DNA of 40,728 bases. Source: Pseudomonas syringae pv. cilantro. Lineage in GTDB: Bacteria; Pseudomonadota; Gammaproteobacteria; Pseudomonadales; Pseudomonadaceae. Shown in pieces: positions 8,418 through 17,155 of the stretch. Location: the NCBI RefSeq assembly GCF_001293775.1, contig NZ_LGLN01000032.1, forward strand, positions 121,067-161,794. The letters are read 5' to 3'. The notes below the pieces were generated by a model, which saw only the letters and a list, made by a program, of their open reading frames with translations, was not told where the DNA came from and searched no databases. The position numbers and the translations under genes were made by a program. How positions within the stretch are numbered: position 1 is the first letter of the stretch; each line of letters begins with the position of its first letter.

Positions 8418-8529
8418 AGCGCGATTCCTTCTGAATATGGATGAGTGCAAGCCAACTATACCGGCTAATAAGCTAATCCATAGGCCCTTATGCTGGGCAC
8501 TCAGACATCAAGGTCCAGAGGAAAGCCCT

Positions 8530-9366
8530 ATGAACAGCATCGTCGCCATCCAGCCGCGCGCCATTACCCATCGCACCAGCGGCAGAAACCGCGGGCCGAT
8601 CACGCGTCTGATGAGCCCGGGCGATCTGGGCCAGTTGCTGAAGCCCTTCGTCTTTCTCGATCAGTTCGCATTCCGGCCCGAGCCGGGAAAAAAGGGCTTT
8701 GGCATGCACCCGCACTCCGGGATAGCAACCCTGACCTACATGCTTGAAGGCGAGCTGGCCTACGAAGACACCACCGGTAAATCAGGGCTGCTACCCAGTG
8801 GGGGCGTGGAATGGATGAGCGCGGGCAACGGGGTATGGCACGACGCCCAGCCCGTGAGTGATGCGCTGATTACCGGCTTTCAATTGTGGGTGGCACTGCC
8901 CGCCGCGCAGGAAAACGGTCCTGCGCAAAGCGTTTATCTGGCCGCCGCGCAGGTTGCGCAGGAAGGTCCGGCGCAGGTGCTGCTGGGGCGTTACGGCAGC
9001 GCACACAGCAGCATACCGGCCCCGCAAGGCATGAATTATCTGGCGGTGCACCTGAAAGATGGCGAGCACTGGCGTTATACGCCGCCGGCAGGTCATACCG
9101 TGGGCTGGCTGGCCGTCAGCACCGGGCACCTGGATGCCAACGGCCCGATCAGCGCGGGAGAGCTGGCGGTCTTCGAAGCGTCAGACAGGCCCATCGATCT
9201 GGTGGCGACAGGCCCGACCTGTTTCGTGCTCGGATCGGCCATCAAGCACCCTCACGACCTGATCACCGGCTATTACTCGGTGCACACCAGCCAGGCCGCG
9301 CTCATGCAGGGCGAACAGGAGATCGAGCGGATCGGCGCCCTGTTGCGCGAACAAGGCAGGCTGTAG
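8530..9366 (+). CDS. Pirin-family cupin protein, 278 aa
   Basis: This bicupin pirin carries the metal-site signature GMHPHSGIATLTYMLEG (about residues 58-74), followed by SGGVEWMSAGNGVWHDAQP with the further ligand His. The C-terminal cupin ends with FVLGSAIKHPHDLI, also a pirin hallmark. Bacterial members are nuclear-pirin homologues, some with quercetin 2,3-dioxygenase activity; the substrate here cannot be told. The ATG at 8530 has AGAGGA about nine bases upstream. The divergent LysR gene is the likely regulator. Confidence 0.94.
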   Translation: MNSIVAIQPRAITHRTSGRNRGPITRLMSPGDLGQLLKPFVFLDQFAFRPEPGKKGFGMHPHSGIATLTYMLEGELAYEDTTGKSGLLPSGGVEWMSAGNGVWHDAQPVSDALITGFQLWVALPAAQENGPAQSVYLAAAQVAQEGPAQVLLGRYGSAHSSIPAPQGMNYLAVHLKDGEHWRYTPPAGHTVGWLAVSTGHLDANGPISAGELAVFEASDRPIDLVATGPTCFVLGSAIKHPHDLITGYYSVHTSQAALMQGEQEIERIGALLREQGRL

Positions 9367-9399
9367 CCGATCAAAGCTCCGGCTAAATGCGGGTCGAGA

Positions 9400-9429
9400 C
9401 GCCAGCCGCTAAACCGTGATCGGCTGGCG
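9400..9429. terminator. Hairpin between convergent pirin and symporter genes
   Basis: A perfect 9-bp stem (CGCCAGCCG / CGGCTGGCG) with a 12-base loop sits in the 87-bp convergent gap. No T-run is present on either side, so it is a candidate bidirectional 3' hairpin rather than a clear intrinsic terminator. Confidence 0.4.
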
Positions 9430-9453
9430 ATTCGACTGCAAGCGTCTGCGCGG

Positions 9454-10983
9454 TCAGGTCATTGCAGGGGCCGCGCCCACGGGGTGTCGACGCGGTGCGG
9501 CCATGGCGAACAGTTCGTCGACACGGCTGACTTCCTCTGCACTCGGTTTGATCACCACGGCGCACGCCACGAAAATACCTGCGTTGAAGATCAGGCCGAT
9601 GATGCCGCTGGTCAACGATCCCAGTGCCGGAATGTCGTCAGGGTAGATAGTCGTCAGGACAATCGCGACGATAATCCCGACCAGCATCCCGGCAATCGCT
9701 CCTTGTTTATTGCCATGGCGGCTGAACACACCGAAAAACAGCGGCACGGCCAGCTGGATGATGCCCTGGTAAGAAATCTGCGCAAGCAGTTGCAAGCGTG
9801 CGTAATCGAAAGTCAGGTAGGCCAGCAGCGACGCCGCAGCAATGAACACCACCATGCCGGCCTTGGCAAGGACGGTCTTCTCGCGGTCACTGCGCGGCTT
9901 GTTCCAGGTCGCCAGGTCGTTGGCGAATTGCGTACCGCACACCTGAACACAGCCATCGACATGACCGATACTGGCAGCCAGAACGATCATGATCGCCACC
10001 GCCAGCAGCCACGGCCCACCGATGTCGAACAGCGACAGAAACCAGCCGTGCTGCGGATGAGCGGCCACGTTCGGATCCTGGCTGACGGCGACGGCGAACA
10101 GCATCAGGATGCCGTAGAAACCGCCCACCAGCAGGATGGTCAGCAGTGTGCCTTTCTTCACTGAGCGCACACCGCTGGCGGTGTAGATACGCTGAAAACT
10201 CATGGGCCAGCACATCGAGCCGATCACCCCGGTAAAGATCAGGCTGAACATGTACATCGGGCCATAGGTACTGCCTGCGCCGCCTGGAATCACCAGCATG
10301 CTGGCCGGCAGTTGCGACAGGTTCGCGAACGAGGCCTGGGCACCGAACAGCAGAAAAACGCACAACGCAGCGCACAGCACGTAAGCGATCAGGCCTTGAT
10401 ACATGTCCGTCATGATCAACCCGCGCATGCCCATGCTGACCGTCCAGTACTGGCGGATGAGAATGACGGCGACACCGACCAGCAGGCAGGTGGTCACGCC
10501 CCAGCGGCCAAAGCTGGCGAACTGAAACAGCGTGGCCAGCGCCTGAATGCCCATCACCACCCAGGGGAACACCGAGATGATGCCGATGATCGACGCAATG
10601 CGTTTGACTACCGGGCTGTTGAAGCGCATGCCCAGCAAGTCCGGTTGCGTGGTCAGATTGAAGCGCTTGCCCCAGGTCCAGGCCCGGTTGGCCATCAGGT
10701 ACATCGCGGTCACGCCGAGCGTGGCGTAGACCATGCCGTAAAAGCCCAGTGCGCCGCCGACCGACAAGGCAAAGAACGCCGTGAAGGTCGCACCGGGCCA
10801 CCACGAGTTGGTGTAACACATGGCGATGAACCACGGCCCATAGGAACGACCGCCCACGGCGTAGTCGGAGAAACTGTCGCTCTTGCGATTGGTCGCGTAC
10901 AGCACTGCGATCATGCCCGCGAGAAACAGACCGATCAGGCCGAAGGTGATGTAAAGATCCGAACCACTCGTTGTACTGATCAT
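9454..10983 (-). CDS. Sodium:solute symporter (SSS family), 509 aa
   Basis: This integral membrane protein has about 13 hydrophobic segments. The SSS pattern includes YAVGGRSYGPWFIAMCYTNS near the first loops and a NRAWTWGKRFNLTTQPDLLG-type loop after the third span. The substrate is not readable. A DUF3311 small membrane protein is encoded just upstream with a four-base overlap, a pairing common for monocarboxylate- and amine-type SSS carriers. It is the last gene of the minus-strand block with two kinases, an M20 hydrolase and an amidase. Uptake of that pathway's substrate is therefore the inferred role. Confidence 0.93.
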   Translation of the reverse strand: MISTTSGSDLYITFGLIGLFLAGMIAVLYATNRKSDSFSDYAVGGRSYGPWFIAMCYTNSWWPGATFTAFFALSVGGALGFYGMVYATLGVTAMYLMANRAWTWGKRFNLTTQPDLLGMRFNSPVVKRIASIIGIISVFPWVVMGIQALATLFQFASFGRWGVTTCLLVGVAVILIRQYWTVSMGMRGLIMTDMYQGLIAYVLCAALCVFLLFGAQASFANLSQLPASMLVIPGGAGSTYGPMYMFSLIFTGVIGSMCWPMSFQRIYTASGVRSVKKGTLLTILLVGGFYGILMLFAVAVSQDPNVAAHPQHGWFLSLFDIGGPWLLAVAIMIVLAASIGHVDGCVQVCGTQFANDLATWNKPRSDREKTVLAKAGMVVFIAAASLLAYLTFDYARLQLLAQISYQGIIQLAVPLFFGVFSRHGNKQGAIAGMLVGIIVAIVLTTIYPDDIPALGSLTSGIIGLIFNAGIFVACAVVIKPSAEEVSRVDELFAMAAPRRHPVGAAPAMT

Positions 10984-11240
10984 TGCGCGTCCCCTTCGTC
11001 AGGAATTTCGCCAAGCAGGGACTCGACGACATACAGCAACCACAGGCCAAGGCCCATCAACACCGCGATCAGAATCCAGTAGAAGATCGGCAACGGGATA
11101 CCAAGCACCATGACGGCACTGCCGCTGACCTGCAGGTAGAACGGCGGAAACAGCGCCATCATCAATAGCGCAAAGAAGTAAACGCCGAAGACCAGGCTTT
11201 TCAGGCGCCCGGGCGGTGCGGTGGATGGAAGGGTACTCAT
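10980..11240 (-). CDS. DUF3311-like small membrane subunit of the symporter
   Basis: The 86-residue protein has two membrane helices (about residues 15-35 and 46-70) joined by PPFYLQVSGSAVMVLGIPLP and then IFYWI, the pattern of DUF3311. DUF3311 proteins are encoded beside SSS symporters and probably act as accessory subunits. Its stop overlaps the symporter start (ATGA). AAGGAGCACCTCC lies before the ATG at 11240. The kinase gene ends 119 bp upstream, so it may have its own promoter. Confidence 0.85.
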   Translation of the reverse strand: MSTLPSTAPPGRLKSLVFGVYFFALLMMALFPPFYLQVSGSAVMVLGIPLPIFYWILIAVLMGLGLWLLYVVESLLGEIPDEGDAQ

Positions 11241-11359
11241 GGAGGTGCTCCTTGAATTTCAGAATCGGGCGGTGAAGTGACCGGATAAAACTCAAGCAGT
11301 GAAAGGAATGTGCGGTGAGCCGCTACGTTTTTCTTATTGAGTGGCGTGCTGTTGTCGTG

Positions 11360-12295
11360 TCAGGCGTGCCTTAGCCAGGTTTCCCACTGTGAATCGTTGA
11401 TGATGCTGCGTGCGCGCATGTGCTTCCAGGCACCATATTTGTAGAAATCGAAATCCAGTTGCGAGACTGCGTGCTGAACCATCGCCCAGGTCGACCATTT
11501 CAGGTCCGCCAGCGCCTTGTTCAGCTTGATTCGCGCAATGGTCTGCGCACTGACATGGCCGAAATAGTCTTCGATCAGCGCCAGCTCCATCTCATCGCTG
11601 AAAAACATCTCGCCGAACCACAGCGCCAGCTCGTAATGGCGGTCGTTGTTGGAGGCATATTCGAAGTCCACGAGGCGGATCTGGCGCTGGGCGTTGAGCA
11701 TGAAATTGCCCGCCAGCGTGTCGTTCATACACGGCGCCAGATCGATGCCGGACGCCTGCAAGGCCTGCTTCGCGCGCTGATACTGCAAGCACAGCCAGTC
11801 ATCGTCCTGGGGCTTCAACCCGTTGAGTTCAGCGACCTGACGCTGGTGTTCGGCGATCATGTCGAACACGGTCTTGGTCTGTTTGAGCAACGGTTGATCG
11901 TTGAACGCCTTGAGCCCGTGCAGCGCGCCGTGGCGTATGTCGCGCTGCAGGAAATCGTGATTGGACGACGCGCGCCAGCCCTCCATGAACTCGAACACCT
12001 CGACCCCGTACGCTTCCAGAAAGGCAAATACCGGCGCGCCGTAGCCGGTTTGCGCGGCTTTCACGCTCGCCTCGTGTGCCGTCTGGCGATCGATGAACAT
12101 CTCCGTGCCGACGCCCGGCACCTTGAAAAAATACGCCGTGTCGGCGCCCTCCACTTCGACCCGCCAGTTGGTGTTGGAGATGCCGCCACTGACCGGCTCG
12201 TAAGCCACCTGGCGACCCTGCCAGCCTTCAATGCTACGCACCGCGGCCTCAAGCTGTCGCTCCTGGCTGCTGACGGATTGTCCTAGCGTTTTCAT
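11360..12295 (-). CDS. Choline/ethanolamine kinase-like phosphotransferase
   Basis: This 311-residue APH-fold kinase has SGGISNTNWRVEVEG (about residues 36-50) for the ATP-binding loop. The catalytic loop is CMNDTLAGNFM (189-199), and the metal-binding LVDFEYASNND has Asp210. Sequence style is that of bacterial choline- or ethanolamine-kinase (LicA-like) proteins. The His normally before Asn-Asp in the Brenner motif is Met190 here, while Asp192 and Asn197 are kept. The start at 12295 overlaps the stop of the preceding kinase gene by four bases. The substrate is probably an amino alcohol, by family only. Confidence 0.88.
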   Translation of the reverse strand: MKTLGQSVSSQERQLEAAVRSIEGWQGRQVAYEPVSGGISNTNWRVEVEGADTAYFFKVPGVGTEMFIDRQTAHEASVKAAQTGYGAPVFAFLEAYGVEVFEFMEGWRASSNHDFLQRDIRHGALHGLKAFNDQPLLKQTKTVFDMIAEHQRQVAELNGLKPQDDDWLCLQYQRAKQALQASGIDLAPCMNDTLAGNFMLNAQRQIRLVDFEYASNNDRHYELALWFGEMFFSDEMELALIEDYFGHVSAQTIARIKLNKALADLKWSTWAMVQHAVSQLDFDFYKYGAWKHMRARSIINDSQWETWLRHA

Positions 12296-13245
12296 GACCT
12301 GCCCTCCTGAACCTGACGCAACCAGCCTTCCAGCCTGGGGTCCTGAACGCTTTGCCGGCAGCGCAGCAACGTCCATTGCCCGACCTTGGAAAACTCCAGC
12401 GGTCGCGCGGACGTACTGCCTGCCCAGAATCCCCACAACGTCCAGTACCAGTCGTTGATCAGCGCGTACAACCGGCACACGGCGTAGTCGACTTCGCGGC
12501 ATTGCCCGGCCCAGGCGCTGATCCCGTCACGCCACTCGTGTTCGAACGAATACAGCTCGTTGAGGGTGATCGCCACGTCGTACCAAGGGTCCATGCAGCC
12601 GCCGTAGTCGAAGTCGATCAGGCGCAGTGCTCCGGCCTCCGACACCATCACATTGCTGGCCACACCATCACCGTGCAGCGGGCGCTTTTGCACAGACCGT
12701 GCCTGCACTGCCAGCCAGACCATGTCCACGCAACGATCGATCCAGTGATGCTCATCCGGCAACAGCACGTTGTCCCGCGCGCACGCATCACGAAGACCCT
12801 GAATGTCCGCCATCGGCGAACGCACAACGTCAGGGGCCGGCCCGGCATGAACCTGCTTTTTCAGCGCCCACAGTGCTTCAAGCCGGCCCGGCGCGAGCAG
12901 ATCGTCCAGTCTGGCGACACGCCATTGCGGGCCGAGGTCTTCGAAAATCAGCACGCCGTTGTGCCTGTCATGGCTCAGCAAGCGTGGCGCCGCACCACTG
13001 AGACCCGCACACTCGCTGGCCCGCGCCGCAGCATCGATATCGATAACCGCTGCCATGTCGGCCTGCAGCACTTTTGCGTAACAGCGGCGTTCGCCGCAAG
13101 ACACGCGAAAACCCGCCCATTCAGTCGCCAGACGCGACGGCGATGCAACGCCCTGGGTGACCGGCTCGATGCGCCGATCTGCATCGAATCCGTAAGTTGT
13201 CAGCGCGCAATCCAGGCGTGTGGTCAGGCTTTCTGCATATGACAT
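12292..13245 (-). CDS. Aminoglycoside phosphotransferase-family kinase, 317 aa
   Basis: This is a second, distinct APH-fold kinase. It has an RLATEWAGFRVSCGERRCYAK-like lobe containing the ATP-binding Lys near residue 58. The intact catalytic loop is HGDGVASN (His191, Asp193, Asn198), and the metal-binding LIDFDYGG has Asp211. It starts 10 bp after the M20 hydrolase gene ends and overlaps the next kinase gene, so it lies within the operon. Two adjacent kinases may act on two intermediates or form a heteromer; the sequence cannot decide. Antibiotic resistance is unlikely from this metabolic context. Confidence 0.87.
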   Translation of the reverse strand: MSYAESLTTRLDCALTTYGFDADRRIEPVTQGVASPSRLATEWAGFRVSCGERRCYAKVLQADMAAVIDIDAAARASECAGLSGAAPRLLSHDRHNGVLIFEDLGPQWRVARLDDLLAPGRLEALWALKKQVHAGPAPDVVRSPMADIQGLRDACARDNVLLPDEHHWIDRCVDMVWLAVQARSVQKRPLHGDGVASNVMVSEAGALRLIDFDYGGCMDPWYDVAITLNELYSFEHEWRDGISAWAGQCREVDYAVCRLYALINDWYWTLWGFWAGSTSARPLEFSKVGQWTLLRCRQSVQDPRLEGWLRQVQEGRS

Positions 13246-13254
13246 GGTCGGCCC

Positions 13255-14535
13255 TCAGCGAAGCGCGGCGGATGAGGTGCAGGCGCGATGCAACAGCCCG
13301 GTCAACATGCGCAGGCCATTGCGCATGTCATGGTCACTGGTATATTCGGCCTCGTTGTGCGAAACGCCGTTACTGCTGGGAATGAACAGCAGGCACACCG
13401 GATAACGGCTGTTCATGCTGATTGCATCGTGCCCGGCGACGGTAGTGCTGTCGGCAGTCGGCAAGCCCAGCTCGCTGCCCACACCGTGCGCCAGCTCGGC
13501 AAAGCCCTGATGCAGGCTCGCCGGTGAGCGCAGCACACTGCTTTCAACTTCGAAACCGGTCAGGGTCTGCCCGGCGATATGTTGCAAGGTCGTGTCCAGC
13601 CGTTCGCTGGCAGCGCTGAGCAGGTCGATGTCCCGAGAGCGGTATTCGATCAGCAGTGACACTCTGGACGGCACGACGTTGGGCGAATTGGGATAGACCT
13701 CGATACGCCCCACCGAACTGTGCATCTGCACGCCATGCCGGTCGGCTTCGGCGCGCACCGCAGTAATTGCGTGCGCGGCGGCCAGCAGTGCATCACGGCG
13801 TGCCGCCATGGGCGTCGGGCCGGTGTGATTCTGCTCGCCATCGAAGCGCACCCGGCGTTTCAGCGCAGCCCAGGTTTCACGCACCACGCCAATTGCCATC
13901 TGGCTGCTTTCCAATCCCGAGCCCTGCTCGACGTGAATCTCGGCATACCCGGCGATGTTCAGATTGACCCGGTCCTCACCAAGGTAGCCAATGGCCTGCA
14001 ACGCATCCTTCAGGCGAACGCCATCGCCGTCGCGGCTTTCCCAGGCCTGCTTGAGAGGAAGCGCACCGGTGAAAACCCCACTGCCGATCAGGCTCGGCTG
14101 AAAGCGTGCGCCCTCCTCGTTGGTCCAGTTGACCACCGCCAGATTGCAAGCGGGCTTTTCGCCGCGTTCGCGCAACTGTCGCGCCAGGCTGGACACCGCC
14201 ACGGCACCAGCCAGGACGCCATACACGCCATCGAAACGCCCCGCGTTCGGCTGGCTGTCCAGATGCGAACCGCAGAGCAGCCAAGGTGCGTCCGGATCAA
14301 AGGTCATGAGGCCAAACATGTTGCCGATGGCATCGACGCGCACTTCAAAATCATGCGCTTCGAGCCAGTCACGAAACAGGTCGCGAACCCGACCGTCTTC
14401 GGTCGATGCCGCCAGTCGATGCAGCCCCCCGCCAGGCGTCGCACCAATGGCCGAGGTGTGTTCGAACAGGCGCTCGAACTCGGCCAGATCCTGCGCCACG
14501 GGCTCGATCAATTCAGGCGTAGAGTGTGTCGACAT
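13255..14535 (-). CDS. M20 amidohydrolase, N-carbamoyl-amino-acid hydrolase / allantoate amidohydrolase type
   Basis: This is a 426-residue M20-fold metalloenzyme of the hydantoinase/carbamoylase family. Metal ligands are visible as CGSHLDSQ (His91), GRFDGVYG (Asp102) and NEEGARF (Glu140-141). Further family motifs are EIHVEQG and NHTGPTPMAARRDAL in the dimerisation/substrate region, and a C-terminal SHNEAEYTS His. Such enzymes cleave carbamoyl or ureido groups from amino acids. The start at 14535 lies inside the end of the regulator gene (23-bp overlap), implying translational coupling. Confidence 0.93.
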   Translation of the reverse strand: MSTHSTPELIEPVAQDLAEFERLFEHTSAIGATPGGGLHRLAASTEDGRVRDLFRDWLEAHDFEVRVDAIGNMFGLMTFDPDAPWLLCGSHLDSQPNAGRFDGVYGVLAGAVAVSSLARQLRERGEKPACNLAVVNWTNEEGARFQPSLIGSGVFTGALPLKQAWESRDGDGVRLKDALQAIGYLGEDRVNLNIAGYAEIHVEQGSGLESSQMAIGVVRETWAALKRRVRFDGEQNHTGPTPMAARRDALLAAAHAITAVRAEADRHGVQMHSSVGRIEVYPNSPNVVPSRVSLLIEYRSRDIDLLSAASERLDTTLQHIAGQTLTGFEVESSVLRSPASLHQGFAELAHGVGSELGLPTADSTTVAGHDAISMNSRYPVCLLFIPSSNGVSHNEAEYTSDHDMRNGLRMLTGLLHRACTSSAALR

Positions 14536-15271
14536 GGTCTTTCTCCAGGCGTGTCGCGAACTCGGCGGATAAGGCTCGATTGGTGACCAGGGTCGTGATT
14601 GCGGCGAACGGCAGGGTATTGATGAACGTGCGATGGCCAAACTTGCCATCGTCGGCGAGGATCACGCTGCGTGTGCAATGCCGGACCAGCGTCCTGCGCA
14701 ACATCGCCTCGGGTTCCTGATAATCCATCAGCCCCAGGTCGAGATCGATGCCGCCAATTCCCATGAAGGCAATGTCATAGTGAAACTGCCTGGCAAACTC
14801 CAGCGTATGCGGCCCGATCAAGGCGTTGTCGGTACACCGCACATCGCCCGGAGCGACCAGCACCTGATTGTCACTCTGGTGCGAGATGAGCTGGGCGATG
14901 TCCAGTGAGTTGGTAATGATCTTCAACTGACTGAACGTGGTCAGCTGCTGGGCCAGCGCCAGTGTCGAAGTGCCGGTGTCGAGAAAGATCGCCATACCTT
15001 CCGTCACCAACCGGGCCGCGCAGGCCGCGATGCCCGCCTTGGCCCTCGGCTTGAGCCGGCTGCGTTCCTGCAAGGGCAATTCCTCACTGGACCTGGGCAG
15101 GATTGCACCGCCATGAATCCGCCTTAAACTGCCCTCTTCCTCCAGATACTTGAAATCCCGGCGAATGGTTTCCTCGGACACGAACAGCAGTTGCGCGAGG
15201 TCCGACGCTTTGACGCGCTGCTGTTGAACGAGAAGGCGCATGATTGATTCCAGTCGAGGCTGATTGAGCAT
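14513..15271 (-). CDS. DeoR/GlpR-family transcriptional regulator
   Basis: This is a 252-residue protein. The N-terminal winged helix (about residues 5-57) reads RLESIMRLLVQQQRVKASDL, then SEETIRRDFKYLEEEG, the DeoR signature. The C-terminal sugar-phosphate-isomerase-like sensor domain has DTGTSTLALAQQL and ITNSLDIAQL. DeoR regulators usually respond to phosphorylated metabolites, which fits the two kinases downstream. The ATG at 15271 is chosen because the longer frame begins in the intergenic gap. It lies between the amidase and the M20 gene in the same direction. Confidence 0.93.
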   Translation of the reverse strand: MLNQPRLESIMRLLVQQQRVKASDLAQLLFVSEETIRRDFKYLEEEGSLRRIHGGAILPRSSEELPLQERSRLKPRAKAGIAACAARLVTEGMAIFLDTGTSTLALAQQLTTFSQLKIITNSLDIAQLISHQSDNQVLVAPGDVRCTDNALIGPHTLEFARQFHYDIAFMGIGGIDLDLGLMDYQEPEAMLRRTLVRHCTRSVILADDGKFGHRTFINTLPFAAITTLVTNRALSAEFATRLEKDHVDTLYA

Positions 15272-15350
15272 GCTCGATACATTCCTTTGCGAATTATGGA
15301 TTCCGGTATCCAGAGCGGCTGCCACCTGCCCGACCGGAGCGAGTTGCATG

Positions 15351-16838
15351 TCAGCGGCTCAGCATCGGCGGCACGTGCTGATCCCAGGGCGCCATGTCTT
15401 CCACGGCGGCACAGAACTGCAACACATGAGCGTCGGCGAAACGAGGCCCGACCACTTGCAGACCGATGGGCAGACCGGCCGAACTGCGTCCGCACGGCAG
15501 GCTGGCCGCCGGGTTGCCGGAAAGATTGAAAGGGTAGGTAAACGGCGTCCAGCGCGCCCAGGGCAAGGCGCTGTCCTGGCCGACGTAACCGGCAGGTGCT
15601 ACCTCATCGGCCGCGAACGGCAGGATCGGCAACGTGGGCATCAGCAGCAGATCGTAATCTTCGAAAAGCGCATGCACCTGATTGGCGAACGCCGCCCGCT
15701 GCTGCATCGCTTGCAGGTAATCACTCAAATCGTACTGCGCCGAACGCCTGATCAATTCGGCGAAACCCGGGTCGAGCTGTTCCATATGCTGCGCCAGCCC
15801 TTTGCCGTAAGCGATACCGCGCCCCGCGACCCACAGCGTTTCGAACGTCGCCAGCGGGTCCGCCCAGTCGAGCTTGAGGGTATTGAGCGTAACGGGCAGA
15901 TTCCTCGCGATCTCGCCCACGGCTGCCTCGACCGCCGCTGCGATCTCGGGGTCGACCGGGGTGTCGAACAGGGTCGGGCAATAGCCGATACGCAACGGCT
16001 TCAACGGCTGATCGCAGCGGTCCAGAAAAGATTCGCCCGGCGCTGGCAAGGCTTGGTGATCCAGTGGATCGGGGCCCGACAGAATGTCGAACAGCAAGGC
16101 ACTGTCGCGCACGGTGCGGGTGACAGGCCCGGCGTGACTGAGCATTTCGGTGGCAGACCAAGGCCAGGTCGGAATGCGTCCCAGCGTGCCCTTGAGCGCG
16201 AATGCCCCGCAGAACGCCCCCGGTATGCGCACCGAGCCGCCGCCATCGGAGCCCAGGGTCGCTGGCACCATCCGCGCCGCCACGGCAATCGCCGAACCGG
16301 AACTGGAGCCGCCACTGGTCAGGGTCGGGTCCCACGGGTTGCGGCCGTTGCCGAATACCCGTGAAGTACCTGCGCCGGTCCAGCCGAACTCGGTGGTCTC
16401 GGTCTTGCCGAGAATGATCGCCCCGGCGTCCTTGAGACGGCGAATGATCGGCGCGTCCTTGACCGGAACGTTTTCGAGCCCCGTCAGTGATCCGCGCGTG
16501 GTGCGCAAGCCGGCCGTCGAAAACAGATCCTTGATGCCGAACGGTATGCCATGCAATGGGCCGCGTATCTGGCCGCGCTGCAACTCGGCAGTCATGCTCC
16601 AGGCCTGCTCCAGCGCCGCTTCGGTGTAAACATCACCAAAGGCATTGAGTGTGGAATTGTGGGCTTTGATGGATTCGAGGCATATTTCGGTCAGACGGAT
16701 CGGCGTCATGCAGCCTCTGCGCACATGGCCTGCGGCTTCGATCACTGTCGGTACGTTGGTTGGGCTGGGCTCAATCAAAACTGATACCTCTGAAGAAATG
16801 TCCGGCACAGACGTGTTCAGCGCATTACATTCAGGCAC
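15351..16838 (-). CDS. Amidase signature family enzyme
   Basis: This enzyme of up to 495 residues has the complete amidase triad: Lys103 in GIPFGIKD, the cis-Ser in GGSSSGSA (177-183) and nucleophile Ser202 in GSDGGGSVRIP. It would hydrolyse an amide to acid plus ammonia or amine in the cytoplasm; the substrate is unknown. The longest frame starts at a GTG (16838). A TTG at 16778 has AGAGG nine bases upstream and may be the true start, giving 475 residues. It is the first gene of the minus-strand block, 79 bp before the DeoR gene. Confidence 0.93.
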   Translation of the reverse strand: MPECNALNTSVPDISSEVSVLIEPSPTNVPTVIEAAGHVRRGCMTPIRLTEICLESIKAHNSTLNAFGDVYTEAALEQAWSMTAELQRGQIRGPLHGIPFGIKDLFSTAGLRTTRGSLTGLENVPVKDAPIIRRLKDAGAIILGKTETTEFGWTGAGTSRVFGNGRNPWDPTLTSGGSSSGSAIAVAARMVPATLGSDGGGSVRIPGAFCGAFALKGTLGRIPTWPWSATEMLSHAGPVTRTVRDSALLFDILSGPDPLDHQALPAPGESFLDRCDQPLKPLRIGYCPTLFDTPVDPEIAAAVEAAVGEIARNLPVTLNTLKLDWADPLATFETLWVAGRGIAYGKGLAQHMEQLDPGFAELIRRSAQYDLSDYLQAMQQRAAFANQVHALFEDYDLLLMPTLPILPFAADEVAPAGYVGQDSALPWARWTPFTYPFNLSGNPAASLPCGRSSAGLPIGLQVVGPRFADAHVLQFCAAVEDMAPWDQHVPPMLSR

Positions 16839-17155
16839 CGTTGATGCGTCAAGTGGGTTTTGTTGGATATATTGCTTTTGTGGCTTTTAAATTTGTAACA
16901 GCACCGCCGTGGTGCCATAAACCCGATCAAACTCCTGTTACGCCCAATTGCAGTGCGCTGCAGCGTCAGCCGAAAACGGGGCCGGGTTCCTGCAGAAAGG
17001 GACCGAAACGTTCGTCCGGACACTGATCCGACACCCGAAAGCGCGGCCCTGTAAGGGTTTGCCGGGACAATGCAGACCTGACAATGCAATGCGCCTTGCT
17101 GCCGCCTGTAAATCATAGGCATGATACGGCCTTGTACTCATCGTGATACGTACTC
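16839..17155. other. Divergent intergenic region, amidase / histidine kinase
   Basis: No gene is seen in these 317 bp. It must hold the promoters of the amidase operon and the kinase. Near the kinase start, TGATACG (17122, 17144) and GTACTCAT (17134, 17150) each occur twice in the same order, an imperfect 16-22 bp tandem duplication running into the start codon. No clear Shine-Dalgarno precedes the kinase ATG. Confidence 0.6.

Noticed and set aside
9484..11082. Two long plus-strand frames opposite the symporter genes
   Set aside because: They have the low-complexity His/Gln/Arg/Asp composition typical of frames antisense to membrane proteins.
15264..16364. Open frame of 366 codons on plus, opposite the amidase gene
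   Set aside because: Arg/Gly/Gln-rich composition and complete overlap with an amidase that has its full catalytic triad.
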